This document shows positions 1 through 9,673 of a stretch of DNA of 64,000 bases, piece after piece; the first letter of the stretch is position 1; every line of letters begins with the position of its first letter. The DNA is from Beduini massiliensis. Lineage in GTDB: Bacteria > Bacillota_I > Bacilli_A > Erysipelotrichales > Coprobacillaceae. A program made the position numbers and the translations under genes. The notes under the pieces are model-generated. The model saw only the letters and a program-made list of their open reading frames with translations. It made no database searches and was not told where the DNA came from. Where the stretch lies: the NCBI RefSeq assembly GCF_000829905.1, contig NZ_CDPP01000003.1, positions 356,400 through 420,399 on the forward strand, in the 5' to 3' direction.

Positions 1-1
1 T

Positions 2-2083
2 TCCCCTATAAAAGATGTGATCGGGGTTAAGGCTTATCACCATATTGGCGGATTGATAAATCAGCCACAGTTTGAATTAAATAAAACAGATCATGAAATC
101 CTCATAGAAGAAAAAGAGGATTGTTTGATCTATACAGCTGGAAAAGCACAGGCTGTAATTAAAACAACTAAAGGGAGATATGAACTATCCTTTTACTATG
201 ACGGACAGTTAAAAACAGAAAGTCTTTTTAAATCGTTAGGGTATGTAGAGACAAAAGAGACGGTTTATATGAAAGAAGAATTAACGATTGCGCATAATGA
301 ATATGTCTATGGGTTGGGAGAACGTTTTACGCCTTTTATAAAGAATGGGCAGGTTGTCGATATTTATAATAAAGATGGCGGAACCGGCAGCGAACAAAGT
401 TATAAGAATATACCATTCTACATTACAAATCAAAGTTATGGAATTTTTGTCAATACTCCGGGATTGGTATCTTTTGAAGTGGCGAGTGAAAAAGTATCCA
501 AAGTACAATTTAGTACAGAAGGAGAAGTGCTGCATTATTATTTTATTGGCGGTCAAGATATGAAAGAGGTTTTGGTTCATTATACCTCTTTAACCGGTAA
601 ACCCTCATTACCACCGGCATGGTCATTTGGTTTATGGCTCTCTACTTCTTTCTTGACGGATTATGATGAAGCGACGGTCAATGAATTCATTGACGGTATG
701 TTGGAAAGGGATATTCCTTTGGATGTTTTCCATTTTGACTGTTGTTGGATGGATGAGTTTGAATGGTGTAATTTCAAATGGAATCCTAAAACTTTCCCTA
801 ACCCAGAGGGCATGCTGAAAAAGATACATGATAAAGGGGTGAAGATCTGTGTATGGATTAATCCTTATATCGGACAAAAGTCTCCGCTGTTTCAAGAAGG
901 AATGGAAAACGATTATTTGCTTAAACGTCCAGATGGCTCAATTTGGCAGTGGGATATGTGGCAGGCGGGAATGGGCTTAGTCGATTTCACGAATCCAAAA
1001 GCAACGCAATGGTATTTAAGCTGTTTAGAAAAGTTAATGGATATGGGAGTCGATAGCTTTAAAACAGATTTTGGGGAAAGGATTCCAACGGATGTTGTCT
1101 ATTACGACCATTCAGATCCCAAACTGATGCATAACTACTATACACATTTATATAATCAAGCTGTATTCAATCTGTTGAAAGCTAAAAAGGGAGAACATGA
1201 AGCGTGTTTATTTGCCCGTTCTGCGACGGTTGGCGGACAGCAGTTCCCGGTGCATTGGGGTGGTGACTGTGTCTCTGTTTATGCTTCAATGGCAGAATCA
1301 TTACGTGGTGGATTATCGTTCACCCTTTCTGGATTTGGCTATTGGTCACATGATATCGGTGGTTTTGAAGATGGCTGTTCACCTGACCTTTATAAACGTT
1401 GGACTCAGTTTGGTTTGCTTTCAACGCATTCACGCTATCATGGCAGTGGGGAGTATAAAGTCCCTTGGCAATATGGAGAAGAAGCGGTGGCAGTGACGCG
1501 TCAGTTTACCAAGTTAAAACTTTCTTTAATGCCTTATTTATATACTCAAGCCGTGAAAACACATCAAACCGGAATCCCGATGATGAGAGCCATGGTGTTA
1601 GAATTCTTAGAGGATCGTACGACTCATAGCTTGGATAATGAGTACATGTTAGGCGATCAGCTGTTGGTCGCACCGATTTTTCAAGAAAACGGTGAAGTGG
1701 AATATTATTTGCCAAAAGGAATCTGGACAAATATTTTGACTGATAAAGAATATGTAGGCGGAAACTGGATCAAGGAGATCCATGACTATGACAGTCTTCC
1801 GTTAATGGCAAAAGAAAATACGATACTAGTCACCAGTGAAAATCAATGCAGTGCACAATATGACTATCTTAGTGATGTCACCATTAAACTGTATCATATT
1901 TTGCCTAACCAAAAGTTAAGCCAAATCATTTATGGAGAAGACGGACGTACTGGAACCGTTTATGTTGTCAGTTTGGAAAATGAAATGACAATAGAGTTAA
2001 ACGGTTTTAGCGGAGACAATAAAATCTATTATCATGGTCAGGAATACGTACTGTCTAATGATAAAATTACTGTCAAAATATAA
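2..2083 (+). CDS. yicI: Alpha-xylosidase, GH31 (5' end outside window)
   Basis: This is a glycoside hydrolase family 31 enzyme of the YicI type, which releases alpha-linked xylose from the non-reducing end of xyloglucan-type oligosaccharides in the cytoplasm. The frame is open to the left edge, and the residues before the GTG at 17 (PIKDV) fit the family, so that GTG is internal and roughly 80 N-terminal residues are missing. Counting from 17, the nucleophile motif KTDFGERIPTD has Asp at residue 351 and the acid/base motif HWGGDC has Asp at 417. The 66-residue gap equals that between Asp416 and Asp482 of E. coli YicI. An N-terminal beta-sandwich, the TIM barrel and C-terminal beta domains are all present. 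No signal peptide can be judged. No sugar transporter follows, so the operon must lie upstream. Xylosidase rather than glucosidase specificity rests on the GERIP motif and is fairly secure. Confidence 0.9.
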   Translation, partial: SPIKDVIGVKAYHHIGGLINQPQFELNKTDHEILIEEKEDCLIYTAGKAQAVIKTTKGRYELSFYYDGQLKTESLFKSLGYVETKETVYMKEELTIAHNEYVYGLGERFTPFIKNGQVVDIYNKDGGTGSEQSYKNIPFYITNQSYGIFVNTPGLVSFEVASEKVSKVQFSTEGEVLHYYFIGGQDMKEVLVHYTSLTGKPSLPPAWSFGLWLSTSFLTDYDEATVNEFIDGMLERDIPLDVFHFDCCWMDEFEWCNFKWNPKTFPNPEGMLKKIHDKGVKICVWINPYIGQKSPLFQEGMENDYLLKRPDGSIWQWDMWQAGMGLVDFTNPKATQWYLSCLEKLMDMGVDSFKTDFGERIPTDVVYYDHSDPKLMHNYYTHLYNQAVFNLLKAKKGEHEACLFARSATVGGQQFPVHWGGDCVSVYASMAESLRGGLSFTLSGFGYWSHDIGGFEDGCSPDLYKRWTQFGLLSTHSRYHGSGEYKVPWQYGEEAVAVTRQFTKLKLSLMPYLYTQAVKTHQTGIPMMRAMVLEFLEDRTTHSLDNEYMLGDQLLVAPIFQENGEVEYYLPKGIWTNILTDKEYVGGNWIKEIHDYDSLPLMAKENTILVTSENQCSAQYDYLSDVTIKLYHILPNQKLSQIIYGEDGRTGTVYVVSLENEMTIELNGFSGDNKIYYHGQEYVLSNDKITVKI

Positions 2084-2139
2084 TAATTATAGTTTATCAT
2101 TGCGGATAAATAGTATATAATACCTCAGAGGAGGAACTT

Positions 2140-3231
2140 ATGAAACCGATTAAAATAATATTAGCTCTTATTCTGTCATTAACGTTGGTAGGCTGTCAAA
2201 GCTCTTCATCAAAATATCAATATTTAAAAGATTCTTTTACAGGACCTTTTGATACCGTGATTGAATATATGGCTTATGTCAAATCTCAAAAAGAGTTTGA
2301 TACTCAGATGAAACTGATCAAAGAAGAATTGACACGCTTAGATCAATTGTTTGATAAATATACCAGTTATGAAGGATTAAACAACATTAAGACGATCAAT
2401 GATAATGCGGGAGTAAAACCGGTAAGTGTTGATCCGGTGATTGTGGACATGCTTCAAAAATCAGTAACAGATTATAAGACTGTTTCAACAAAAGTGAATA
2501 TTGCGATGGGATCGGTCTTATCTTTATGGCATGATTCGCGTGATAACGCAGTGGATGGGGTTGGGGTTCCCCCTAGCACCAGTCAATTGGAAGAAGCCAG
2601 TCAGCATATGAATATTGATTCTGTAGAGATTGATACGATCAATAATACAGTCTATATTTCTGATCCAAAAACATCTATCGATGTTGGAGCGACGGCAAAA
2701 GGGTATGCAATTGAATATGTTAAACAGGTCTTGATTGATAGTGGTGTAGAAGCATTCCTGATTTCGGGTGGTGGCAATATCGCCAGCTATGGTGAGAGAA
2801 AGATCAAAGCAAATGGCAATGAAAATGTCCCTAGAAGCAAAAATGAATTTTTAGTTGGCATTGAATCACCCAACAACGGTGCCTATAGTGATGGGAAATA
2901 TCCGGCAATGATCATCGCCGATAATAAAGCCATCGTGACGAGTGGTGATTATCAGCGTAACTTTAAAGATAAAGACGGAAATGTTTACAGCCATCTGGTT
3001 GATCCGGATACCCTTTATCCGGCAACTTATTTCAGATCTGTCAGCATCATTACGGAAGATTCCGGTTATGCCGACTTCTTGTCTTCTACTTTGTTTTTAC
3101 TTCCCTATGAAGAAGGAAAGACATTAGTTGAATCATTAGAAGGCGTTGAAGCGGTGTGGCTGTTGAATGATGGAACTGTTCAGTATACCGATGGATTAGT
3201 GGAAGGCGATAATTTTCATTTAAACAGATAA
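2140..3231 (+). CDS. apbE: FAD:protein FMN transferase, ApbE-family lipoprotein
   Basis: ApbE enzymes use FAD to attach FMN covalently to a Thr or Ser of extracytoplasmic flavoproteins. The N-terminus is a lipoprotein signal with lipobox LVGC (Cys19), so the enzyme sits on the outer face of the membrane. Family features seen are FDTVIEYMAY near the start, a central region with MGSVLSLWHD, the DVGATAKGYA segment, SGGGN and a C-terminal TSGDYQRNF/HLVDP region. The length of 363 residues is normal. AGGAGG lies well placed before the ATG at 2140, and a terminator follows at once, so it is probably a single gene. A likely substrate is encoded 16 kb away: the FMN-binding lipoprotein at 19043, which carries a DVVTGAT acceptor motif. 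That partnership is inferred. Confidence 0.92.
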   Translation: MKPIKIILALILSLTLVGCQSSSSKYQYLKDSFTGPFDTVIEYMAYVKSQKEFDTQMKLIKEELTRLDQLFDKYTSYEGLNNIKTINDNAGVKPVSVDPVIVDMLQKSVTDYKTVSTKVNIAMGSVLSLWHDSRDNAVDGVGVPPSTSQLEEASQHMNIDSVEIDTINNTVYISDPKTSIDVGATAKGYAIEYVKQVLIDSGVEAFLISGGGNIASYGERKIKANGNENVPRSKNEFLVGIESPNNGAYSDGKYPAMIIADNKAIVTSGDYQRNFKDKDGNVYSHLVDPDTLYPATYFRSVSIITEDSGYADFLSSTLFLLPYEEGKTLVESLEGVEAVWLLNDGTVQYTDGLVEGDNFHLNR

Positions 3232-3250
3232 GCGAGGAAACTCGCTTTTT
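3232..3250 (+). terminator. Intrinsic terminator after apbE
   Basis: GCGAG, a GAAA tetraloop and CTCGC are followed by a T tract. The hairpin begins immediately after the apbE stop codon. Confidence 0.85.
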
Positions 3251-3311
3251 GTATGATTTTATTGCATTTATAAATTAATGATGATAACATACCTAGTGGG
3301 AGGATACGAAT

Positions 3312-3554
3312 ATGAAAATGAGTTATCAAACAGTAGGCGTATGCGCGAAGCGAATTGATTTGGAAGTGGAAGATGGAATTATTAAAGATGTGAAATTTGT
3401 TGGCGGATGTGCCGGGAATACATTAGGAATATCAAAACTGGTAAAAGGCATGAAAGCGGAAGAAGTCATTGAAAAATTAGAAGGAAACCGCTGCGGAGCG
3501 AAACCGACCTCATGTCCGGATCAGTTGGCAAAAGCATTAAAAGAAGCTCTTTAA
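3312..3554 (+). CDS. TSCPD domain protein (TIGR03905 type)
   Basis: This 80-residue protein of the TSCPD family has the conserved Cys pattern of that group: VGVCAKR near the N-terminus, GGCAGN in the middle, and NRCGAKPTSCPDQLA at the C-terminus, which contains the TSCPD signature. The family resembles the C-terminal zinc-binding segment of class II ribonucleotide reductases, but stand-alone members have no assigned reaction. The cysteines suggest metal binding. It has its own ribosome site (GGGAGGA) and is closed by a terminator, so it looks monocistronic. It is small but convincing because the whole protein matches the domain. Confidence 0.88.
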   Translation: MKMSYQTVGVCAKRIDLEVEDGIIKDVKFVGGCAGNTLGISKLVKGMKAEEVIEKLEGNRCGAKPTSCPDQLAKALKEAL

Positions 3555-3575
3555 TACCACGTTGGTGGTATTTTT
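3554..3575 (+). terminator. Intrinsic terminator after the TSCPD gene
   Basis: ATACCAC, loop GTTG and GTGGTAT precede a T run. The left arm starts on the last base of the stop codon. Confidence 0.85.
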
Positions 3576-3632
3576 ATTTTAAAATAAGTATGCTTAAATC
3601 ATCTGATACATATAGTGTAGTAGGTGATCATG

Positions 3633-3947
3633 ATGATAATGGTAAAAAAAATAAGAGAATTGCAGTTTCTCTGTGCAATATTATTATTTCTACAGTTTTT
3701 CTTTTCTTATTGGGGAGTCTTATTTCATGCAATGGCAGTGATTTTATCCGTCATTGTTATTTGTAATACTAAAATGTTCCGATGCATTGATGCCAGATAC
3801 AATTACTGGATCATAGGTTTGTTTCTTTATCGGATTGCATTGCGTCAATGGTATTATCAATTTCAAATCTGTGCGGCGATTTATGCCATTGTCAGCATCT
3901 ATATTATTGTTTTGTTAGTCATCTGTACGTACCGCTGTATCATTTAG
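3633..3947 (+). CDS. Small hydrophobic membrane protein, unknown
   Basis: I do not recognise this protein. It has about 104 residues with three likely membrane segments: FLCAILLFLQFFFSYWGVLF, AMAVILSVIVIC plus the following stretch, and a long C-terminal stretch from AAIYAIVSIYIIVLLVIC. Several ATGs lie close together (3630, 3633, 3639); a GTG at 3624 is also in frame. I chose 3633 because TAGGTG at 3621-3626 is spaced six bases from it. It fills the gap between the TSCPD gene and dnaE on the same strand and has its own weak ribosome site. The long open frame and strongly membrane-like composition favour a real gene, but nothing indicates a role. Confidence 0.55.
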   Translation: MIMVKKIRELQFLCAILLFLQFFFSYWGVLFHAMAVILSVIVICNTKMFRCIDARYNYWIIGLFLYRIALRQWYYQFQICAAIYAIVSIYIIVLLVICTYRCII

Positions 3948-3977
3948 GACTTGTTTCTTTATAAATCAGAAAAACAA

Positions 3978-3986
3978 TGGTATAAT
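3978..3986 (+). promoter_or_regulatory. Extended -10 promoter for dnaE
   Basis: TGGTATAAT is a perfect extended -10 element 20 bases before dnaE. No convincing -35 is present, as is usual for extended -10 promoters. The leader would be very short. Confidence 0.6.
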
Positions 3987-4006
3987 ATTTTAAAGGTGGT
4001 GATAGA

Positions 4007-7000
4007 ATGTTCGGACATTTGCAAGTGTATAGTGGTTATAGTTTTCAAGAAAGTACTATGCTAGTGAAAGACATTGTCACCCAAGCAAAAAAATTTGGTC
4101 AAAATACGGTAGCACTAACGGATAAAAATAATTTGTTTGGTATGGTGGAATTTTATAAGCTCTGCTTAAAAGAAGAAATTAAACCTATTTTAGGAATGGA
4201 AGCTGATATTTTGATTGAAGATGAAAAATATCCTTTTGTACTCCTTGCGAAAGATACGGAAGGTTATTTTCATTTATGTAAAATTTCGACCATGATTCAG
4301 TTAGGCGAGGAGGTCACTTTAGAAAGTTTAGCCGGCTTTCAGCCTCACCTTTTTATACTGACCCCCGGGCAGAATGGTATTTTAGAACGTTTAATCACGA
4401 AAGAACTTTATAATGAAGCACTGCGTCATCTTGTGCATTTTAAAGAATTGTTTAAAGATCATTTTTATATTAATCTTCATCGCCATCAGATTGCTTTGCA
4501 AGAGAAGGTCAATGAACATCTCATGTCAATGGCGAAAATGCATTACATTAAAGTGGTCTGTTCGAATCAAGTCAGTTATTTAGATAAAAAGGATGCGTTA
4601 GGATTGGATTTAGTCAACGCCAGCAAGTTGGGAGCAACTTTTGATCCTACCCATCAGCCGATTACTCAGGAAAAATATTTTAAATCGACAAGTGAGATGG
4701 AAGCATTGTTTGAACCGGAGATTATCAATGAAACGATTCAGCTGATCTTATCTATCGATGCCAAGATTCCAATGGATGAACTGCATTTACCGAAATATCC
4801 TGTTCCTCATAATGGAAGCAGTCAGGAATATTTAAAACAGCTTTGTATTCTCGGGTTAAAGAAGCGTTTCGCTAATCAAAAAGTGCCGCCGGAATACGTT
4901 GAGCGTTTACGAGAAGAACTTGCAGTCATTACGAAAATGAACTACTGTGATTATTTCTTGATTGTCTGGGACTACGTTAAATATGCGAAATCACACGGCA
5001 TTTTAGTAGGACCGGGAAGAGGATCGGCGGCAGGAAGTTTAGTTTCTTATGTTTTAGGCATTACGAATTGTGATCCGATTCACTATAATCTGTTGTTTGA
5101 ACGTTTCTTAAATGTGGAAAGAATTTCGATGCCGGATATTGATATTGATTTTCAGGATGATCGTCGTGAAGAAGTGGTTTCGTATGTCGTTGAAAAATAT
5201 GGGAACCGCCATGTAGCTGGGATCGTCACTTTTAATACATATGGACCAAGAGTAGCCATTAAGGATTTAGGAAAGGTCATTAAAGTACCATTGCCTAGAT
5301 TAGAACGTCTGGCTTCTCAGGTACCTACTTCCTACAAAACTAAAAAATCAGCATTGCAGATGTATCAGGGCAATGCCAGTTTTCAAATAGAAGTGGATAA
5401 AGATGAACATTATCGTTATATGATGCCAAGTGTATTCTTAATTGAGCGCTTGCCCCGCAACATTTCACAGCATGCTGCCGGCGTTATTTTATCTTCTCAG
5501 CCATTAGATGAGCTGATTCCTTTAGTCTATGGACCGAGTGGTTTCTTGATGAGCCAATATTCCAAAGATTATATTGAAGAAGTGGGCTTGCTTAAAATGG
5601 ATTTCTTGGGCTTGCGTAATCTAACCGTCATTGATTATATCTTAAAATCGATTGAAAAAAATACAGGAGAGAAAATTAATATCAATACGATTCCTTTGGA
5701 TGATAAAAAAGTGTATGAACTGATTGCGGCAGGAGATACGTTTGGCGTATTTCAACTAGAATCGGATGGGATGAAACAGCTCTTAAGAAAAATGAAGGTG
5801 AGCTGTTTTGACGATATTATTGCAGCAAACGCTTTATTCAGACCGGGACCGATGGAAAATATTCCTCTGTTTTTAGCACGAAAACATGGGGAAAGTCCTG
5901 TGGAATCATTGCATCCCGATTTGGATCAAATATTAAAACCAACATATGGAGTAATGATCTATCAGGAGCAGCTGATGCAGGTGGCGCAAAGGCTAGCAGG
6001 CTTCTCTTTGGCAAAAGCAGATATTTTGCGTAAAGCAACCTCTAAGAAAGAAACTAAACTGATGGAATCTTTAAAGGTTGAATTTATTGAAGGTGCATTA
6101 AAAAACGGGTATGATGAAACTCTGGCAAATAAAGTTTTTGAATTGATATTGAAGTTTGCCAATTATGGGTTTAATAAATCCCATTCTGTTGCTTATGCTT
6201 ACGTAGCCTATCAGATGGCTTATTTAAAAGTCCATTATCCTTTGGAATTCTTTGCCGCTTTAATTTCCAGTGAATCCGGGTCAACGACAAGCAAGCTTTC
6301 TTTGATACAGGAAGGGAAGAAATATGGCGTAACCTTGCTTCCACCATCTATCAATCGCTCAACAGAGCGCTTTAAAGTAGAAGATCATAATATTCGTTAT
6401 GCTTTGACAGCTATTAAAAATGTGGGAGATGCTGTCTATAAAGAAATTGAAGCCATCCGTCAAGATGGATTATTCAGTGATATTTTTGATTTTTTTATTC
6501 GTATCTATCAGCATCGTATTTCGGCTAAGACGATCGAATCATTGATTGATGCCGGAGCTTTGGATGAATTTGGTTATTCACGAGCGATGATGAAAGAAAA
6601 TATTTCTATTCTTTTAGAATACAGTGAGGTGTATTCGAAGCTGGGAATTACAGATAAACCGATTTTAAAAGTAGCAGAAGATCAATATCTTGAACGTTTG
6701 GAAAAAGAAAAAGAAGTGTTGGGGATTTATTTATCCAAACATCCTTTGTCTTTATATCGTGAGAAACTGAACTTTGCCACCGTGCCAATTTTTGAATATG
6801 AAAAGCATCTTGGACAAAAAGTAATCAGTGTATTGGCCATTCAGCGTGTCAAGGTAATTAATGATAAAAGAGGGCAGACAATGTGCTTTGTTACCTTCTA
6901 TGATGAAAATGACCAAGTAGATGGCGTTGTTTTCTCGCAGAATTATGAAAGATATCAAGAGATAATTAAAAGAGGAAACGTTTGTTTAGTGGAAGGCAAA

Positions 7001-7057
7001 GTGGATCGTAAAACGAATTTATCGATTACTGTCAACCAATTAAAACGTTTAAAATAG
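4007..7057 (+). CDS. dnaE: DNA polymerase III subunit alpha (DnaE)
   Basis: This is a C-family replicative polymerase of the DnaE type. It has an N-terminal PHP domain (about residues 1-200), then the palm and fingers with GPGRGSAAGSLVSY and PDIDIDFQDDRR (catalytic aspartates), SKKETK and YGFNKSHSVAYA segments, tandem HhH, and a C-terminal OB-fold ending VNQLKRLK. At 1016 residues it is shorter than E. coli DnaE (1160). The PHP metal-binding motif near the start is LQVYSGYS where active PHP domains have LHxHSxYS, so the PHP site is probably inactive. In Bacillota DnaE usually extends primers alongside PolC; PolC is not in the window. polA starts 12 bases downstream, so the two are probably co-transcribed. 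GGTGG precedes the ATG. Confidence 0.95.
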   Translation: MFGHLQVYSGYSFQESTMLVKDIVTQAKKFGQNTVALTDKNNLFGMVEFYKLCLKEEIKPILGMEADILIEDEKYPFVLLAKDTEGYFHLCKISTMIQLGEEVTLESLAGFQPHLFILTPGQNGILERLITKELYNEALRHLVHFKELFKDHFYINLHRHQIALQEKVNEHLMSMAKMHYIKVVCSNQVSYLDKKDALGLDLVNASKLGATFDPTHQPITQEKYFKSTSEMEALFEPEIINETIQLILSIDAKIPMDELHLPKYPVPHNGSSQEYLKQLCILGLKKRFANQKVPPEYVERLREELAVITKMNYCDYFLIVWDYVKYAKSHGILVGPGRGSAAGSLVSYVLGITNCDPIHYNLLFERFLNVERISMPDIDIDFQDDRREEVVSYVVEKYGNRHVAGIVTFNTYGPRVAIKDLGKVIKVPLPRLERLASQVPTSYKTKKSALQMYQGNASFQIEVDKDEHYRYMMPSVFLIERLPRNISQHAAGVILSSQPLDELIPLVYGPSGFLMSQYSKDYIEEVGLLKMDFLGLRNLTVIDYILKSIEKNTGEKININTIPLDDKKVYELIAAGDTFGVFQLESDGMKQLLRKMKVSCFDDIIAANALFRPGPMENIPLFLARKHGESPVESLHPDLDQILKPTYGVMIYQEQLMQVAQRLAGFSLAKADILRKATSKKETKLMESLKVEFIEGALKNGYDETLANKVFELILKFANYGFNKSHSVAYAYVAYQMAYLKVHYPLEFFAALISSESGSTTSKLSLIQEGKKYGVTLLPPSINRSTERFKVEDHNIRYALTAIKNVGDAVYKEIEAIRQDGLFSDIFDFFIRIYQHRISAKTIESLIDAGALDEFGYSRAMMKENISILLEYSEVYSKLGITDKPILKVAEDQYLERLEKEKEVLGIYLSKHPLSLYREKLNFATVPIFEYEKHLGQKVISVLAIQRVKVINDKRGQTMCFVTFYDENDQVDGVVFSQNYERYQEIIKRGNVCLVEGKVDRKTNLSITVNQLKRLK

Positions 7058-7069
7058 AAAGGAATCAAT

Positions 7070-9667
7070 ATGGAAAAAATTGTTTTAATCGATGGGAACT
7101 CCCTTTTATATAGTGCCTACCATGCCACGGCTTATACCGGAAACTTTATGCGAACCAGTCATGGGGTACCGATGAATGCCGTATCCGGGTTTGCCAACAT
7201 GATCGAAAAACTGATGCAGTCAGCACCGGATTATGTTTTTGTAGCCTTTGATTATGGTAAGAAAACTTTTAGAAATGAACTAATGGGAGATTACAAAGGA
7301 ACACGTAAGGAGACAGATGAAGAATTGATTTGTCAGTTCCCGATTGCCAGAGACTATTTAAAAGCCCGCGGTATCATTTATCAGGAAATTGAAGGATACG
7401 AAGCTGACGATATTATTGGAACCCTTTCTGTTGAAGCAAAAAAGAGAGGCATCCATGTCGATATTGTCACTAAGGACAAAGATATGATGCAGCTGGTAGA
7501 TGAAAATACTACTGTTCTGCGTAATACAACGGGTGTTTCGGAGATGGTAGAGATGACACCGGAGACAGTATTTGAAAAATATGGCATTCGCCCCGATCAG
7601 TTCAAGGACTTTTTGGGATTAATGGGCGATGCCGCAGATAATATACCGGGAATCAAAGGTGTAGGTGAAAAAACGGCAGTTAAATTGCTGACCCAATTTG
7701 AAAGTATTGAAAACATGGCAGAACATGCCGATGAAATTAAAGGCAAGCTCGGAGAAAAAATTCGTGATCAAATCGAAGATGCATTCTTATCCAAAAAGAT
7801 TGCCACTATCAAAACAGATGTACCCATGGAAATTGAGTTTGAACACTATCGCAATACCGGTTTTGATACAGAAGTATTATCTGCTTTTTGCCGAGAATAT
7901 GAAATGAACACTTTATTAAGAAAAATATCCACAGTAGTTCCTGACCAAAGTGAGACGATCATGAAACAAGTGACCATAATGCCGTCGTTGACAAAAGATT
8001 TTGCTTTGAGCGTTGCGGTTTATGATCATAATTATCACAAAAGCATTGTTTTGGGATATGGTGTGTATAATAAAGATTTCTGCGGTTATATCAGCTATGA
8101 AGATGCTTTAGCCGATGAAAACTTTAAAAAGGTATTAAAAGATCCGGCAATCAAGAAATATGGCTATGATATCAAAAAGTGCATGATTGCTTCAAAATGG
8201 AATGGCATTGACATAGCCGGTTATGATTTTGACTTACAGTTATCTTCTTATATCTTGAATCCAAGTCTAAAAGATGAAATTAAATTAGTAATGGATTTCC
8301 ATGGCGATCATTCTCTGCCTTTTAGTGAAGAAATTTTTGGTAAAGGGGCAAAAAGAAAAGTTCCTGAAAACGATGTTCTAACGCAGTATTATGGAAAGAT
8401 CGCAAAAGGAATTTATGAGATCAAGGCACATGTAGAAGAACAATTGCGAGAGCAGGAACAATATGATCTTTATTATAATTTAGAACTGCCGGTGGCTTAT
8501 ATCTTGGCAGATATGGAATTTACCGGAGTGAAAGTGGATCGTCAATCATTAAAAGACATGGAGCAGGATTTCAATGAAACGATTCAGCAGTTAGAAAAAG
8601 AAATTCATCTATTAGCGGGAGTAGAGTTTAATATTGCTTCACCCAAGCAATTAGGAGAAGTATTATTTGAAAAACTGCAGCTGCCCAATGGCAAAAAAAC
8701 CAAAACCGGATACTCGACATCTGTTGATGTATTAGAAAAACTTGCACCGATTCATCCGATCATTGATAAAGTATTAAAATATCGTGCGATTACTAAATTA
8801 TACTCAACCTATATCATCGGTTTACAGGAACAAATTTTTATGGATGGCAAGATTCACACGATGTATAATCAGGCATTAACGCAGACCGGACGTTTATCAT
8901 CGACTGATCCTAACTTGCAGAATATTCCTATTCGCAGTGAAGAAGGAAGAATGATACGTAAAGCTTTTATACCGTCTTTGGATTATATTGTATCATTTGA
9001 CTACTCACAGATTGAATTAAGAGTGTTGGCACATATGGCGAATGTTCAGGCATTGATTGATGCTTTTAATCAAGATATGGATATTCATACTAAAACTGCT
9101 CAGGATATTTTTGATGTAAGCGAAGTAGACAGTAATATGCGTCGTCAGGCAAAAGCCATCAACTTTGGAATTATTTACGGAATGAGTGATTTTGGTTTAT
9201 CGGAACAAATCGGAGTACCGGTGAATGTTGCGAAAGCGTTTATTCAAAAATATTTTGAGACCTATCCGGGAATTAAGGAATTCATGGATAAAGAGATTGA
9301 ATTCTGCAAAGAAAATGGGTATGTCGCTACGATTTTAAACCGTAAACGCTACATTAAAGAAATTAATGAGAAAAATTATATGGTACGTGAACTTGGAAAA
9401 CGTTTAGCGATGAATTCGCCTATTCAAGGAAGCGGAGCCGATATCTTAAAGTTGGCGATGATCAAAGTGGATGAAGCCATGAAAGCCAAACAACTGAAAT
9501 CAAAAATGATCTTACAAGTACATGATGAATTGATTTTTGATGTCAAAAAAGAGGAATTAGACGTCATGATGGGGCTGATTAAAGAATGCATGGAAAGTGC
9601 AGTCGAACTAAGAGTAAAACTAAAAGCGGATGGCGCTTACGGTAAATCTTGGTACGAATTAAAATAG
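7070..9667 (+). CDS. polA: DNA polymerase I
   Basis: This family A polymerase works in Okazaki-fragment maturation and repair. Domains in order are a 5' nuclease (1-290; VFVAFDYGKKTFRNE, EGYEADDIIGT, IPGIKGVGEKTA), a 3'-5' exonuclease fold (about 300-460) and the polymerase (470-865). Polymerase motifs are intact: motif A FDYSQIELRVLAH, motif B RRQAKAINFGIIYG, motif C VHDELIFDV. In the 3'-5' exonuclease fold the usual DxE is replaced (FALSVAVYD), so proofreading is probably absent, as in Geobacillus PolI. The 865 residues are typical. It lies 12 bases after dnaE, with mutM six bases after its stop codon, giving a dnaE-polA-mutM operon. Confidence 0.96.
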   Translation: MEKIVLIDGNSLLYSAYHATAYTGNFMRTSHGVPMNAVSGFANMIEKLMQSAPDYVFVAFDYGKKTFRNELMGDYKGTRKETDEELICQFPIARDYLKARGIIYQEIEGYEADDIIGTLSVEAKKRGIHVDIVTKDKDMMQLVDENTTVLRNTTGVSEMVEMTPETVFEKYGIRPDQFKDFLGLMGDAADNIPGIKGVGEKTAVKLLTQFESIENMAEHADEIKGKLGEKIRDQIEDAFLSKKIATIKTDVPMEIEFEHYRNTGFDTEVLSAFCREYEMNTLLRKISTVVPDQSETIMKQVTIMPSLTKDFALSVAVYDHNYHKSIVLGYGVYNKDFCGYISYEDALADENFKKVLKDPAIKKYGYDIKKCMIASKWNGIDIAGYDFDLQLSSYILNPSLKDEIKLVMDFHGDHSLPFSEEIFGKGAKRKVPENDVLTQYYGKIAKGIYEIKAHVEEQLREQEQYDLYYNLELPVAYILADMEFTGVKVDRQSLKDMEQDFNETIQQLEKEIHLLAGVEFNIASPKQLGEVLFEKLQLPNGKKTKTGYSTSVDVLEKLAPIHPIIDKVLKYRAITKLYSTYIIGLQEQIFMDGKIHTMYNQALTQTGRLSSTDPNLQNIPIRSEEGRMIRKAFIPSLDYIVSFDYSQIELRVLAHMANVQALIDAFNQDMDIHTKTAQDIFDVSEVDSNMRRQAKAINFGIIYGMSDFGLSEQIGVPVNVAKAFIQKYFETYPGIKEFMDKEIEFCKENGYVATILNRKRYIKEINEKNYMVRELGKRLAMNSPIQGSGADILKLAMIKVDEAMKAKQLKSKMILQVHDELIFDVKKEELDVMMGLIKECMESAVELRVKLKADGAYGKSWYELK

Positions 9668-9673
9668 AGAATA

